A stretch of DNA of 54,993 nucleotides, from assembly GCF_005889715.1 (NCBI RefSeq), contig NZ_VCKW01000017.1, positions 1-54,993 on the forward strand, written 5' to 3'. This document shows, piece after piece, positions 37,397 through 45,440 of this stretch. Each line of letters opens with the position of its first letter. Positions within the stretch are counted from its first letter, which is position 1. The stretch comes from Actinomadura soli (GTDB lineage Bacteria > Actinomycetota > Actinomycetes > Streptosporangiales > Streptosporangiaceae). The notes under the pieces are model-generated. The model was not told the DNA's origin. It saw nothing but the letters and a program-made list of their open reading frames with translations, and did no database searches. The position numbers and the translations under genes are program-made.

Positions 37397-39064
37397 TCAC
37401 TCCTTCGATTCGGTCGCCGGGCCATCCGGCTCGCGGGGCTCGTCCGGTTCCCCGGGACCGGGCTCCCGCTCGGGACCGCGCAGGGCGGTCACGATGTCGT
37501 CGAACTCCGAGGTCGGGCTCCCCAGCGTGAGGCCGCCGACCTCGACCACCGTACGCCCGCCCTCTCCGGCGCCCGCACGGACCCACACCCTGCGCCGCCG
37601 CACCATGAACGACGTCGCCACGCCCAGCACCGCCAGGATGGCCGCGACCAGCGCGGGGATGCGTCCCGGGTCGTGGTTGACCGACAGGGTCGCGTACTCC
37701 TTGAGGCCGTCGAACGTGACCGAGCCGGCGCCGCCGGGGAGCTGGAACGTCTCGCCCGGCTCCAGCAGCTTCTGGCCGTCCTTGACCGGCTGGAGCGTCG
37801 TGCCGATGCCCTCCAGCTTGTAGACCGACTGCGGGGAGCCGGAGTCCAGGCCGATGTCGCCCTTGAACGAGGTGATCGTGATGACCGGGCGGAGCGGCGC
37901 CGGGAACGCGGAGACGATCTGCTTGCCGTCCTCGCTGGCCATGGCGGTGGGCCACAGGATCGCGTAGAAGGCGAGCTGGTCCGGCTCGGCGTCGGGGGCC
38001 TTGATCACGCCCTCGGACGTCAGGTTCCGCGGCTCCATCTCCAGGAACGGCACCGAGTCCTGGAACGCGACGTTGCCCTTGGCGTCGCGGACGGTGAACG
38101 TCGGCGCGTACCCGTGGCCGAGGAGGTACACCTTCGCGCCGCCGACCTTCAGCGGATGGTTGATCTGCAGGTCGTGCGTCTTCTGCCCGCCGTCCGGCGT
38201 CTCGCGGTAGCGGATCTTGGCGTTGAACTCGGTGGCCTGGCCGCGCTTGTCGCCGCCGGTCTCGTACTCGGCCTTGAAGTCGTCCAGGCTGACGGTGAAG
38301 GGGGCGAGCTCGCCGTCGTCGAAGGCGCGTCCCGGCGTGAACTGGTCGTACTGGTTCAGCGAGTTCGCGAACGTCCTGCCCTCCATGAGCAGCACGTCGC
38401 CGCGGTAGCCGAACAGGTTCCCGATGCCGAGCGCGAACAGCAGCGCCAGCAGCGCCAGGTGGAACAGCAGGTTGCCCGTCTCCCCGAGGTAGCCCTTCTC
38501 GGCGGACGCGGCGCCGCTGGACACGTCCACCCGGAACCGCCGCCCGCGCAGGGCCTTGCGGGCCTCGGCGAGGACGTCCTCCGGGGACGCGTCCGTCTCG
38601 AACGTCGCGGACTGCGGCAGCCGTGCCAGGTTCCGGGGCGCCGCGGGCGGGCGGGCCCGCATCGACCGGTAGTGCTTCACCGCGCGCGGGATGACGCACC
38701 CGGCCAGCGAGACGAACAGCAGGATGTAGATCGCCGCGAACCAGGGCGCGGCGAACACGTCGAACATGGAGAACCGGTCGAGCCACGGGCCGAGCGTCCT
38801 GTGCTCGTCCAGGTAGGCGGCGACCTTCTCGGGCGCCTGGCCCCGCTGCGGCAGGATCGATCCCGGCACCGCGCCGAGCGCGACCAGGAACAGCAGGATC
38901 AGCGCGGTGCGCATCGTGGTGAGCTGCCGCCAGCCCCAGCGCAGCCAGCCGGCCGGGCCGAGGCCCCTCGGGCGCGGCACCTCCTCCGGCGCCTGGCGCG
39001 CGGCGGGCGCCTGCGTGCCCGACTCGGGGCCTGAGTCCTTGACGTCGTCCTTGGTGTCAGTCAT
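37397..39064 (-). CDS. resB: cytochrome c maturation protein ResB
   Basis: This 555-residue protein starts at ATG 39064, 1 nt after the ccdA stop; a TTG three codons upstream lacks support. It has three N-terminal helices, a large extracytoplasmic domain (about 150-455) with an early FRVDVSSG region, and a C-terminal helix near 460. These match the ResB/Ccs1 family, which delivers heme to apocytochromes together with CcsA. The N-terminal 45 residues and the last 60 are charged and variable. Confidence 0.95.
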   Translation of the reverse strand: MTDTKDDVKDSGPESGTQAPAARQAPEEVPRPRGLGPAGWLRWGWRQLTTMRTALILLFLVALGAVPGSILPQRGQAPEKVAAYLDEHRTLGPWLDRFSMFDVFAAPWFAAIYILLFVSLAGCVIPRAVKHYRSMRARPPAAPRNLARLPQSATFETDASPEDVLAEARKALRGRRFRVDVSSGAASAEKGYLGETGNLLFHLALLALLFALGIGNLFGYRGDVLLMEGRTFANSLNQYDQFTPGRAFDDGELAPFTVSLDDFKAEYETGGDKRGQATEFNAKIRYRETPDGGQKTHDLQINHPLKVGGAKVYLLGHGYAPTFTVRDAKGNVAFQDSVPFLEMEPRNLTSEGVIKAPDAEPDQLAFYAILWPTAMASEDGKQIVSAFPAPLRPVITITSFKGDIGLDSGSPQSVYKLEGIGTTLQPVKDGQKLLEPGETFQLPGGAGSVTFDGLKEYATLSVNHDPGRIPALVAAILAVLGVATSFMVRRRRVWVRAGAGEGGRTVVEVGGLTLGSPTSEFDDIVTALRGPEREPGPGEPDEPREPDGPATESKE

Positions 39065-39065
39065 C

Positions 39066-39809
39066 TCAAACAACCGGTTCGAAGCCGCTGATCCACGACC
39101 TCAGCTCGATGGTCAGGTGGCCCCACAGGCCGCTCACGAGCAGCACCCCGATGAGGACGAGCATGCCCCCGCCGACGCGCATGACCAGGGGGTAGTGGCG
39201 TTTCACGGCACCGAACGCGCCGAGCGCCCGGCGGTAGGCGACCGCGGTGGCCACGAACGGCAGGCCAAGGCCCACACAGTACGCCAGCGACAGCAGCGCG
39301 CCCCGTCCGGCGCTCGCCTCGGTGATGGCGAGGCCCTGCACCGCGCCGAGCGTGGGGCCGATGCAGGGCGTCCAGCCGAGCCCGAACAGGACGCCGAGCA
39401 GCGGCGCGCCCGCGAGGCCGGCGGCGGGCAGCCGTCCCGACTTCATCGTCCGCTGCAGCCCGGGGATGAAGCCCATGAAGGCCAGGCCGAACGCGATCGT
39501 GATGACGCCGAGGACGCGGGTGATCGGGTCCTGGTACTCCAGCAGCCACCGTCCGAGCCCCCCGAAGATCACGCCGTAGCTGACGAACACGACGCTGAAC
39601 CCGGCGATGAACAGCACGGCGCCCGCGAGGAGCCGTCCGCGCCGCTGGTCGGCCAGGTCGGCGCCGGTCATGCCCGTCACGTACGACAGGTAGCCCGGGA
39701 CGAGCGGCAGGACGCACGGCGAGGCGAACGACACGAGCCCCGCCAGGGCCGCCAGCGGGGCCGCCGCCACCAACGACCCGCTGACGACGGTCTCGCTGAC
39801 GGTGCTCAT
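39066..39809 (-). CDS. ccdA: thiol:disulfide transporter CcdA
   Basis: A 247-residue protein with six helices, the normal CcdA size. The redox cysteines lie in SFASPCVLPLVPGYLSY and GLGWTPCIGPTLGA. It carries reducing equivalents from cytoplasmic thioredoxin to the extracytoplasmic ResA for apocytochrome c reduction. It is encoded between resA and resB with gaps of 18 and 1 nt. Confidence 0.97.
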   Translation of the reverse strand: MSTVSETVVSGSLVAAAPLAALAGLVSFASPCVLPLVPGYLSYVTGMTGADLADQRRGRLLAGAVLFIAGFSVVFVSYGVIFGGLGRWLLEYQDPITRVLGVITIAFGLAFMGFIPGLQRTMKSGRLPAAGLAGAPLLGVLFGLGWTPCIGPTLGAVQGLAITEASAGRGALLSLAYCVGLGLPFVATAVAYRRALGAFGAVKRHYPLVMRVGGGMLVLIGVLLVSGLWGHLTIELRSWISGFEPVV

Positions 39810-39827
39810 CTCCTGGGGCTCATCCGC

Positions 39828-40418
39828 TCACGTCCCCGCGAGGACCTTGGCGACCAGCGGGTTCAGCTTGGAGTACGTCGTCGCTCCGATGATCCGGGCG
39901 GCGACGCGGCCCTGCCGGTCGAGGACGAGCGTGCTCGGGATCGCGCTCGGCGGGACCTCCCGGAACGCCAGCGTGACCTGCCCGCCGTCGTCGTACAGGC
40001 TCGGGTAGGTGACCTTGAACTTGCGCTCGAACGCCTGCGCGTTGGCCTTGGAGTCCTTGAAGTTGACGCCGAGGAACTCGACGCCCTTGGCCTTGTTCGC
40101 GTCGTACACCTGCTGGAGGGACGGCGCCTCGCCGCGGCACGGCGCGCACCACGACGCCCAGAAGTTGACGACGACGACCTTGCCCTTGAACTCGGCGAGC
40201 CTGAACTGCCTGCCGTCGAGGCGGTCGCCGCCGACGTCCTGGACGCTTTTGCGGTCGGCGGGCTTGTACTCGGTCACTTTCCCGTCGCCGGAGACGAACC
40301 GCGTGTCGTCGCCGCCCTGCCCGTTCTCCGCGGCGCCCGTCCCGGCGCACCCGGCCAGCAGCCCGCAGAGCGCGGCGGCCGCGGCGGCGGCGCGCAACGG
40401 GGAGACTCGGGGGCTCAA
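39828..40418 (-). CDS. resA: thioredoxin-like lipoprotein ResA
   Basis: A 196-residue protein beginning at TTG 40418 with GGAGGGT upstream; the much longer in-frame reading crosses the neighbouring gene and is rejected. The N terminus is a lipoprotein signal with lipobox LLAGC (about residues 18-22), so it is anchored outside the membrane. The thioredoxin-fold domain has the active site WASWCAPC and a later cis-proline region. It reduces apocytochrome c cysteines before heme attachment, recharged by CcdA. Confidence 0.93.
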   Translation of the reverse strand: MSPRVSPLRAAAAAAALCGLLAGCAGTGAAENGQGGDDTRFVSGDGKVTEYKPADRKSVQDVGGDRLDGRQFRLAEFKGKVVVVNFWASWCAPCRGEAPSLQQVYDANKAKGVEFLGVNFKDSKANAQAFERKFKVTYPSLYDDGGQVTLAFREVPPSAIPSTLVLDRQGRVAARIIGATTYSKLNPLVAKVLAGT

Positions 40419-40442
40419 CTGACCCTCCAATTCAGGGCGAGC

Positions 40443-40459
40443 TACTACAAGACGTAGTA
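40443..40459. promoter_or_regulatory. TACTAC/GTAGTA palindrome before resA
   Basis: TACTAC (40443-40448) and GTAGTA (40454-40459), separated by AAGAC, lie 25 nt upstream of the resA start. The arms resemble BlaI/CopY-family operators (TACTACA...TGTAGTA), but the 5-nt spacer differs. No such regulator is encoded in the window. Confidence 0.4.
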
Positions 40460-40477
40460 CACAACTTAGCGGTGCGG

Positions 40478-41116
40478 TCAGGCACCCGCGACACTGGGGC
40501 CTTTCGCGATCCCGGCGGCGGGCTCGCAGTAGGCGACCTCGACCAGCCGGCTGCCCGCGAACGTCAGGCTCGTCAGGCTGGCCAGCCCGCATTCGCGCCG
40601 CTTGGGGTGGTGCCAGAGGCGGCGGCGCTCGGCGTGCAGGCGCAGCACCCAGATCGGCAGCTGGTGGCTGACGCACACGGCCTCGTGGCCCTTCGCCGCC
40701 TCCCGCGACCTGATCACGGCCGCGCGCATCCGGGCGGCGAGCTCCTTGTAGGGCTCGCCCCAGGACGGCTTGAACGGGTTGACCAGGTGCCGCCAGTGCT
40801 CGGGACGGCGCAGCGAACCGGCCCCGGCCCCGAACGTCAGCCCCTCGAAGTGGTTGCCGGCCTCGATGAGACGGTCGTCCACCGTGACGGGCAGGTCGAA
40901 CGCGTCGGCCAGCGGCGCGGCCGTCTCCAGCGCCCGCTGCATCGGCGACGAGAGGATGGCGGTCACGTCCCGGTCGGCGAACCACTTGGCGACGGCCTTC
41001 GCCATGAGGACGCCGTCCTCGCTGAGACGGTAGCCGGGCAGCCGCCCGTACAGGACCCCGTCGGGATTGTGCACCTCACCGTGCCGCAACAGGTGAACGG
41101 TCGTTTTCTCGGTCAT
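40478..41116 (-). CDS. histidine phosphatase (phosphoglycerate mutase-like) protein
   Basis: A 212-residue protein with the catalytic LLRHGEVHNP motif near the N terminus, SSPMQRALETA (second phosphate-pocket arginine), and the late catalytic histidine in VCVSHQLPIWV. It belongs to the branch found next to resA in mycobacteria (Rv0525-like), whose substrate is not established. The ATG at 41116 is chosen; TTG 41125 is an alternative. It is 60 nt upstream of resA and possibly cotranscribed. Confidence 0.9.
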   Translation of the reverse strand: MTEKTTVHLLRHGEVHNPDGVLYGRLPGYRLSEDGVLMAKAVAKWFADRDVTAILSSPMQRALETAAPLADAFDLPVTVDDRLIEAGNHFEGLTFGAGAGSLRRPEHWRHLVNPFKPSWGEPYKELAARMRAAVIRSREAAKGHEAVCVSHQLPIWVLRLHAERRRLWHHPKRRECGLASLTSLTFAGSRLVEVAYCEPAAGIAKGPSVAGA

Positions 41117-41181
41117 CGCCAGCAAGATTACCTAGGCCCATTTGCGCTTCCATCCACCGGCCATGGCCTTTGCCCGCGAGG

Positions 41182-42108
41182 TCAGTGGGAGATGGCGGCG
41201 ACGGCAGGAAGGTCTGAGGGGACGGCGGCGCGCAGGGCCCCGAGCGCGGCGCGGATGGCGGGACGGCGGGCGGCCTCCTCGCGCCAGACCGCGTACACGC
41301 GGCGGGACAGCGGGTCCGACAGCGGGACGATCGCCACGCCCGGCGGAACGTCGCAGCGCCCGAGCCGCGGCAGGATCGCGTTGCCGAGCCCGGCGGAGAC
41401 GAGGGAGAGCTGCGTGGCGAACTCGTAGGCCATGTGGTCGATGCTGGGTTCGCTGTCGACGGCGCGGAGCGTCCGCAGGAGCCAGTCGCAGCAGATGCTG
41501 TCGGGCGACGAGCTGATCCACGGGTCGCCCGCCAGCTCCTTCAGGTCGATGGAGTCGCGCCCGGCGAGCGGATGGGTGGACGGGAGCGCGACGTCGGCGA
41601 CGTCGTCGCAGATGACGCCCTTGTGCAGGCCCTCGGGCATCGGCAGCGGCTCGTTGTTCCAGTCCTGGACGACGGCCATGTCGAAGTCGCCGCGCGACAC
41701 GAGCGGCATGCTGCGCATCGGGTCCTCTTCGAGGAGCTGGACGCGCAGGCCGGGATGGTCGGCGCGGAGGGCGCGCAGCGCGGCGGGCATCAGCCCGCGG
41801 ATCGCGGTGGGGAACGAGGCGACCGTGAGCTGCCCGACGACGGAGCCGCGGTGGGCCTCCAGGTCGGCCTGCGCCTGCTCGACGAGCGACAGGATCCGCT
41901 CGGCGTGGGCGACGAGCAGTTCGGCGGCGTCGGTGAGCCGGACGCCGCGGCCGTTGCGTTCGAGGAGCTTCTGGCCGGTCTCCCGCTCCAGCTTGGCGAG
42001 CTGCTGGGAGACCGCCGAGGTGGTCACGTGCAGGACGTCGGCGGCGGCGCTGACCGAGCCGTACGTCGCGACGGAGTGCAGGGCGCGCAGCCGCTCCAGA
42101 TCAAGCAT
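41182..42108 (-). CDS. LysR-family regulator
   Basis: A 308-residue regulator starting at ATG 42108. The N-terminal winged helix (LERLRALHSVATYGSVSAAA, then HVTTSAVSQQLAKLERETGQ) spans about 1-60, followed by a periplasmic-binding-protein-like effector domain of normal length. It is divergent from the EamA transporter gene with 74 bp between starts, where repeated AAAGCGA half-sites occur. It most likely controls the transporter and the DapA-family gene. The inducer is unknown. Confidence 0.93.
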   Translation of the reverse strand: MLDLERLRALHSVATYGSVSAAADVLHVTTSAVSQQLAKLERETGQKLLERNGRGVRLTDAAELLVAHAERILSLVEQAQADLEAHRGSVVGQLTVASFPTAIRGLMPAALRALRADHPGLRVQLLEEDPMRSMPLVSRGDFDMAVVQDWNNEPLPMPEGLHKGVICDDVADVALPSTHPLAGRDSIDLKELAGDPWISSSPDSICCDWLLRTLRAVDSEPSIDHMAYEFATQLSLVSAGLGNAILPRLGRCDVPPGVAIVPLSDPLSRRVYAVWREEAARRPAIRAALGALRAAVPSDLPAVAAISH

Positions 42109-42120
42109 GTAAGTAATACT

Positions 42121-42161
42121 AAAGCGATGTGTCAAGAATTTCTCGCTTGTCCTAAAGCGAG
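42121..42161. promoter_or_regulatory. LysR-type operator between divergent genes
   Basis: CTCGCTT (42142-42148) and AAGCGAG (42155-42161) form perfect 7-nt arms with a 6-nt spacer. A further AAAGCGA sits at 42121-42127. The three half-sites fill the 74-bp divergent region, as expected for recruitment and activation sites of a LysR protein. Confidence 0.55.
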
Positions 42162-42182
42162 TTTCTGCTCGACGATCGGGGC

Positions 42183-43115
42183 ATGAGATCGCGCCACGTC
42201 CTGCTGGCCACGCTGGTCGCCGCACTGTGGGGCTTCAACTTCGTACCCATCCACTTGGCCCTTGACGACATCTCGCCGTTGCTGATGGCGTCGCTGCGGT
42301 TCGTCCTCGCGGCGGTACCGGCGGTGTTCTTCGTCCGGCGGCCGCCGGTTCCGGTGCGCTGGCTGATCCTGGTCGGGCTTCCGCTGGGCGTGGGGCAGTT
42401 CGGCCTGCTGTTCATCGGCATGGACATGGGCATGCCCGCCGGCCTGGCGTCCGTCGTGCTGCAGGTCCAGGCGATCTTCACGGCGCTGTTCGCGCGGCTG
42501 CTGCTGCGCGAACGGCTGAGCGCCCGGCAGGTCGCGGGCATGGGCGTCGCGTTCGGCGGGGTCACGCTGCTCGGCGCGGCGCAGTCCGAGGGCGGCAGCC
42601 CGGTCGGCGCGTTCCTCGTCTGCCTCCTCGCCGCCGCGAGCTGGGGGCTGGCGAACATCGCCATGCGGAAGATGAACCAGGTCGCGACCGGCCCCGTGGA
42701 GCCGCTGGGCTTCATGGTGTGGGTGTCGCTGGTGCCACCGCTCCCGCTCCTCGCCCTGTCGCTGGTCTTCGAGGGGCCGGGCGCCGTGCCGGACGCGGCG
42801 CGCGAGCTGTCCCTGGCCGGGCTCGGCTCGATGGTGTACATCGCCTACATCTCCACGCTGTTCGGATTCGGCGTGTGGGGATGGCTGATGCGCCGGTACG
42901 AGGCCAGCACGGTCGCCATGTACTCGCTGCTCGTCCCGCCGTTCGGGCTCGTCTCGGCGGGCCTGCTGCTCGGCGAGCACGTGGACGCGGTCCGGCTCAC
43001 CGCCGCCGCCCTGATCATCGCGGGCGTCGCCGCGGGCAGCGTCCGCCCGCGGTCGCGGCCCGGGGTCGCGCCCGCCCCGCCCGCTCCCGAACCCGAACCC
43101 GTCGAAACGAGGTGA
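42183..43115 (+). CDS. EamA-family metabolite transporter
   Basis: The 310-residue membrane protein has ten predicted helices in two EamA repeats. Family features are LWGFNFVPIHLALDDISPLLMASLRF near the N terminus and, in the second repeat, AAASWGLANIAMRKM and YEASTVAMYSLLVPPFGLVSAG. It resembles amino-acid/metabolite exporters of the YdcZ/EamA type; the substrate is unknown. It ends 5 nt before the DapA-family gene and is divergent from the LysR regulator, forming a three-gene module. The C-terminal 30 residues are proline-rich and cytoplasmic. Confidence 0.92.
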   Translation: MRSRHVLLATLVAALWGFNFVPIHLALDDISPLLMASLRFVLAAVPAVFFVRRPPVPVRWLILVGLPLGVGQFGLLFIGMDMGMPAGLASVVLQVQAIFTALFARLLLRERLSARQVAGMGVAFGGVTLLGAAQSEGGSPVGAFLVCLLAAASWGLANIAMRKMNQVATGPVEPLGFMVWVSLVPPLPLLALSLVFEGPGAVPDAARELSLAGLGSMVYIAYISTLFGFGVWGWLMRRYEASTVAMYSLLVPPFGLVSAGLLLGEHVDAVRLTAAALIIAGVAAGSVRPRSRPGVAPAPPAPEPEPVETR

Positions 43116-43120
43116 GAGCC

Positions 43121-43987
43121 GTGCGCGGAACCCACGCGTCGCTCGTGACACCGTTCACCCGCTCCGGCGAGGTGGACGCCAAGTCGCTCGAACGGCTCGC
43201 CGTCCACTGCCTGGACCACGGGGCGGCCGGCCTGGTCGCGCTGGGCACCACCGGCGAGGCCGCCATGCTGAGCCCCGCCGAGCAGCGGACGGTCCTGGAG
43301 GTGTGCCGCGCCGTCTCGATCGAGCACGGGACGCCGCTGACCGTCGGCGCCGGGACGATCGGCACCGAGGACTCGATCCGGCAGGCCCGCGAACGGGCGC
43401 CGCTGGCCGACGCGCTGCTCGTCGTCGTCCCGTACTACCTGCGGCCGTCGGACGAGGGCGTCGTCGACCATTTCGCGGCCATCGGCGCCGCCGTGGACGT
43501 GCCGCTCGTCGCGTACAACGTCCCGTACCGGACGGGGAAGCCGCTGTCCGCCGAGACGCTCCTGCGGATCCTCGCGCTCGACTGCGTCGCCGGGATCAAG
43601 CAGTGCGCGGGCGCCGTCGACCACGACACCCTTGCCGTGCTCGCCGCCAACACGGGCAAGGCGGTCCTGTGCGGGGACGACGCGTACCTCTATCCGATGC
43701 TCCAGCTCGGCGCGTCCGGGGGGATCACCGCGTCCGCGTGCCTCGCGCCCGCCGCGTACGCCGCGATGTCCGCAGCGGCGCGCGACGGCAACGCGCCGCG
43801 CGGGCTCGCCCTGCACAACGCGCTGCTGCCGATGGCGGAGGCGCTGTTCGGCGAGCCGTCCCCGAGCGTCCTGAAGGAGTGCCTGGTGGAGGAGGGGCTG
43901 ATCGACGAACCCGCGGTGCGCGCGCCGCTGCACGCGCCGCGTGCCGAGTCGGTCGCCGCGGCGCTGAGGGCGTTCAGGACCCTCTAG
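43121..43987 (+). CDS. DapA-family aldolase (dihydrodipicolinate synthase-like)
   Basis: A 288-residue TIM-barrel aldolase. The Thr-Thr pair is in GTTGEAAML, the conserved tyrosine in YNVPYRTG, and the Schiff-base lysine in AGIKQCAGA. The GTG at 43121 is preceded by GAGGTGAG. The segment after the lysine (QCAGAVD) differs from the usual E-x-S/T-G-D of true DapA, so it may be a paralogue acting on another 2-oxo acid. Its stop codon overlaps the convergent hemL stop (CTAG). Confidence 0.88.
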   Translation: MRGTHASLVTPFTRSGEVDAKSLERLAVHCLDHGAAGLVALGTTGEAAMLSPAEQRTVLEVCRAVSIEHGTPLTVGAGTIGTEDSIRQARERAPLADALLVVVPYYLRPSDEGVVDHFAAIGAAVDVPLVAYNVPYRTGKPLSAETLLRILALDCVAGIKQCAGAVDHDTLAVLAANTGKAVLCGDDAYLYPMLQLGASGGITASACLAPAAYAAMSAAARDGNAPRGLALHNALLPMAEALFGEPSPSVLKECLVEEGLIDEPAVRAPLHAPRAESVAAALRAFRTL

Positions 43988-45282
43988 GAGGCAGACGCCT
44001 GGGCTGCGGCTCGGGCGGCGTGCGGGAGGACGTCCAGGACGCGTCCGAGCGCCTCCTCATCGTGCGCCGCCGACAGGAACCACACCTCGTACGCGGACGG
44101 CGGCAGGTACACGCCGCGTTCCAGCGCGGCGTGGAAAAACGCGGCGTACGTTTTCGCGTCCTGGCGCTGCGCGGCGGCGAAATCGCCGACCTTGTCGCCG
44201 GTGAAGAAGACCGAGAAGAGGTTCCCGGCGTTCTGCATCGAATGCGGGACGCCCGCCCGCGCCAGTTCCTCCGACGCGGCCTTCGACACGGTCTCCGCCG
44301 CGCGGTCGACCGCCGCGTACACCTCGGCGGTCGCGTGCCGGAGGGTGGCGAGCCCGGCGGCGGTGGCGAGCGGGTTCCCCGACAGGGTGCCCGCCTGGTA
44401 GACGGGGCCGGCGGGGGCGAGCTGGTCCATGATGTCGGCGCGCCCGCCGAACGCGGCGGCGGGCAGCCCGCCGCCCATGACCTTCCCGAACGTCATCAGG
44501 TCGCCCGGAACGCCCTCGATCCCGTACCAGCCGGACGGGGACGCGCGGAACCCGGTGAGCACCTCGTCCATCACCAGCAGCGCCCCGTACCGCTCGCAGA
44601 GCCGCTTCAGCAGCGCGTTGAAGCCCGGCAGCGGCGGCACCACGCCCATGTTGCACGGCACGGCCTCGGTGATCACGCAGGCGATGTCGGTGCCGTGCTC
44701 GTCGAACACCGTCTCCAGGGCCGGGACGTCGTTGTAGGTCAGGATCAGCGTGTCGCCGGTGGTCGCGCCGGTCACGCCGGGGGTGTCGGGCAGGCCGAAC
44801 GTCGCGACGCCGGACCCCGCCGCGGCGAGCAGCGCGTCGACGTGCCCGTGGTAGCAGCCCGCGAACTTCACGATCTTGGAGCGTCCGGTGAAGCCGCGGG
44901 CCAGCCGGATCGCCGACATCGTCGCCTCGGTGCCCGAGTTGACGAGCCGGACCTTCTCCGCGGGCGTCCGGGACACGATCTCCTCGGCCAGCTCGACCTC
45001 GCCGGGCGTCGGCGCGCCGTAGGAGGTGCCGCGCCCCGCCGCGTCCCGCACCGCCTCGACGACGGCCGGGTGGGCGTGCCCGAGGATCATCGGGCCCCAC
45101 GAGCACACCAGGTCGACGTACTCGTTGCCGTCGGCGTCCGTCAGGTACGGGCCGCGCGCCGACGCCATGAACCGGGGCGTCCCTCCGACGGCGCCGAACG
45201 CCCGCACCGGCGAGTTCACGCCGCCGGGCACCACCCGGGAAGCACGATCGAACAAGTCCTGGGAGCGATCGAAACCTGTCAT
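43984..45282 (-). CDS. hemL: glutamate-1-semialdehyde 2,1-aminomutase
   Basis: The 432-residue class III PLP aminotransferase has [21 protein letters not shown] near the N terminus, [16 protein letters not shown] and the PLP-lysine region [19 protein letters not shown], all diagnostic of HemL. It makes 5-aminolevulinate from glutamate-1-semialdehyde, the product of HemA, which is encoded at 51596-53155. In mycobacteria hemL directly precedes the histidine phosphatase-resA cluster; here the LysR/EamA/DapA module lies between. Confidence 0.97.
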   Translation of the reverse strand: MTGFDRSQDLFDRASRVVPGGVNSPVRAFGAVGGTPRFMASARGPYLTDADGNEYVDLVCSWGPMILGHAHPAVVEAVRDAAGRGTSYGAPTPGEVELAEEIVSRTPAEKVRLVNSGTEATMSAIRLARGFTGRSKIVKFAGCYHGHVDALLAAAGSGVATFGLPDTPGVTGATTGDTLILTYNDVPALETVFDEHGTDIACVITEAVPCNMGVVPPLPGFNALLKRLCERYGALLVMDEVLTGFRASPSGWYGIEGVPGDLMTFGKVMGGGLPAAAFGGRADIMDQLAPAGPVYQAGTLSGNPLATAAGLATLRHATAEVYAAVDRAAETVSKAASEELARAGVPHSMQNAGNLFSVFFTGDKVGDFAAAQRQDAKTYAAFFHAALERGVYLPPSAYEVWFLSAAHDEEALGRVLDVLPHAARAAAQASAS

Positions 45283-45318
45283 TGATTCAGTCTCTCAGTT
45301 GCAGTTCGGGAACTTGCC

Positions 45319-45346
45319 TTGACCTCGCCGGGTACGGGCCGATATT
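45319..45346 (+). promoter_or_regulatory. candidate promoter for the pseudokinase gene
   Basis: TTGACC (45319-45324) and GATATT (45341-45346) with a 16-nt spacer lie in the 158-bp divergent region between hemL and the kinase-like gene. Spacing is slightly short. Confidence 0.35.
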
Positions 45347-45440
45347 CCACCAAGTACGACATGGTGCCCGGTCGCTGCCTGCGGTCCCACGGCGCCCCTC
45401 GACTCCCCGGCCGGCTCACCGGGACATGCGCATCGGAGGG

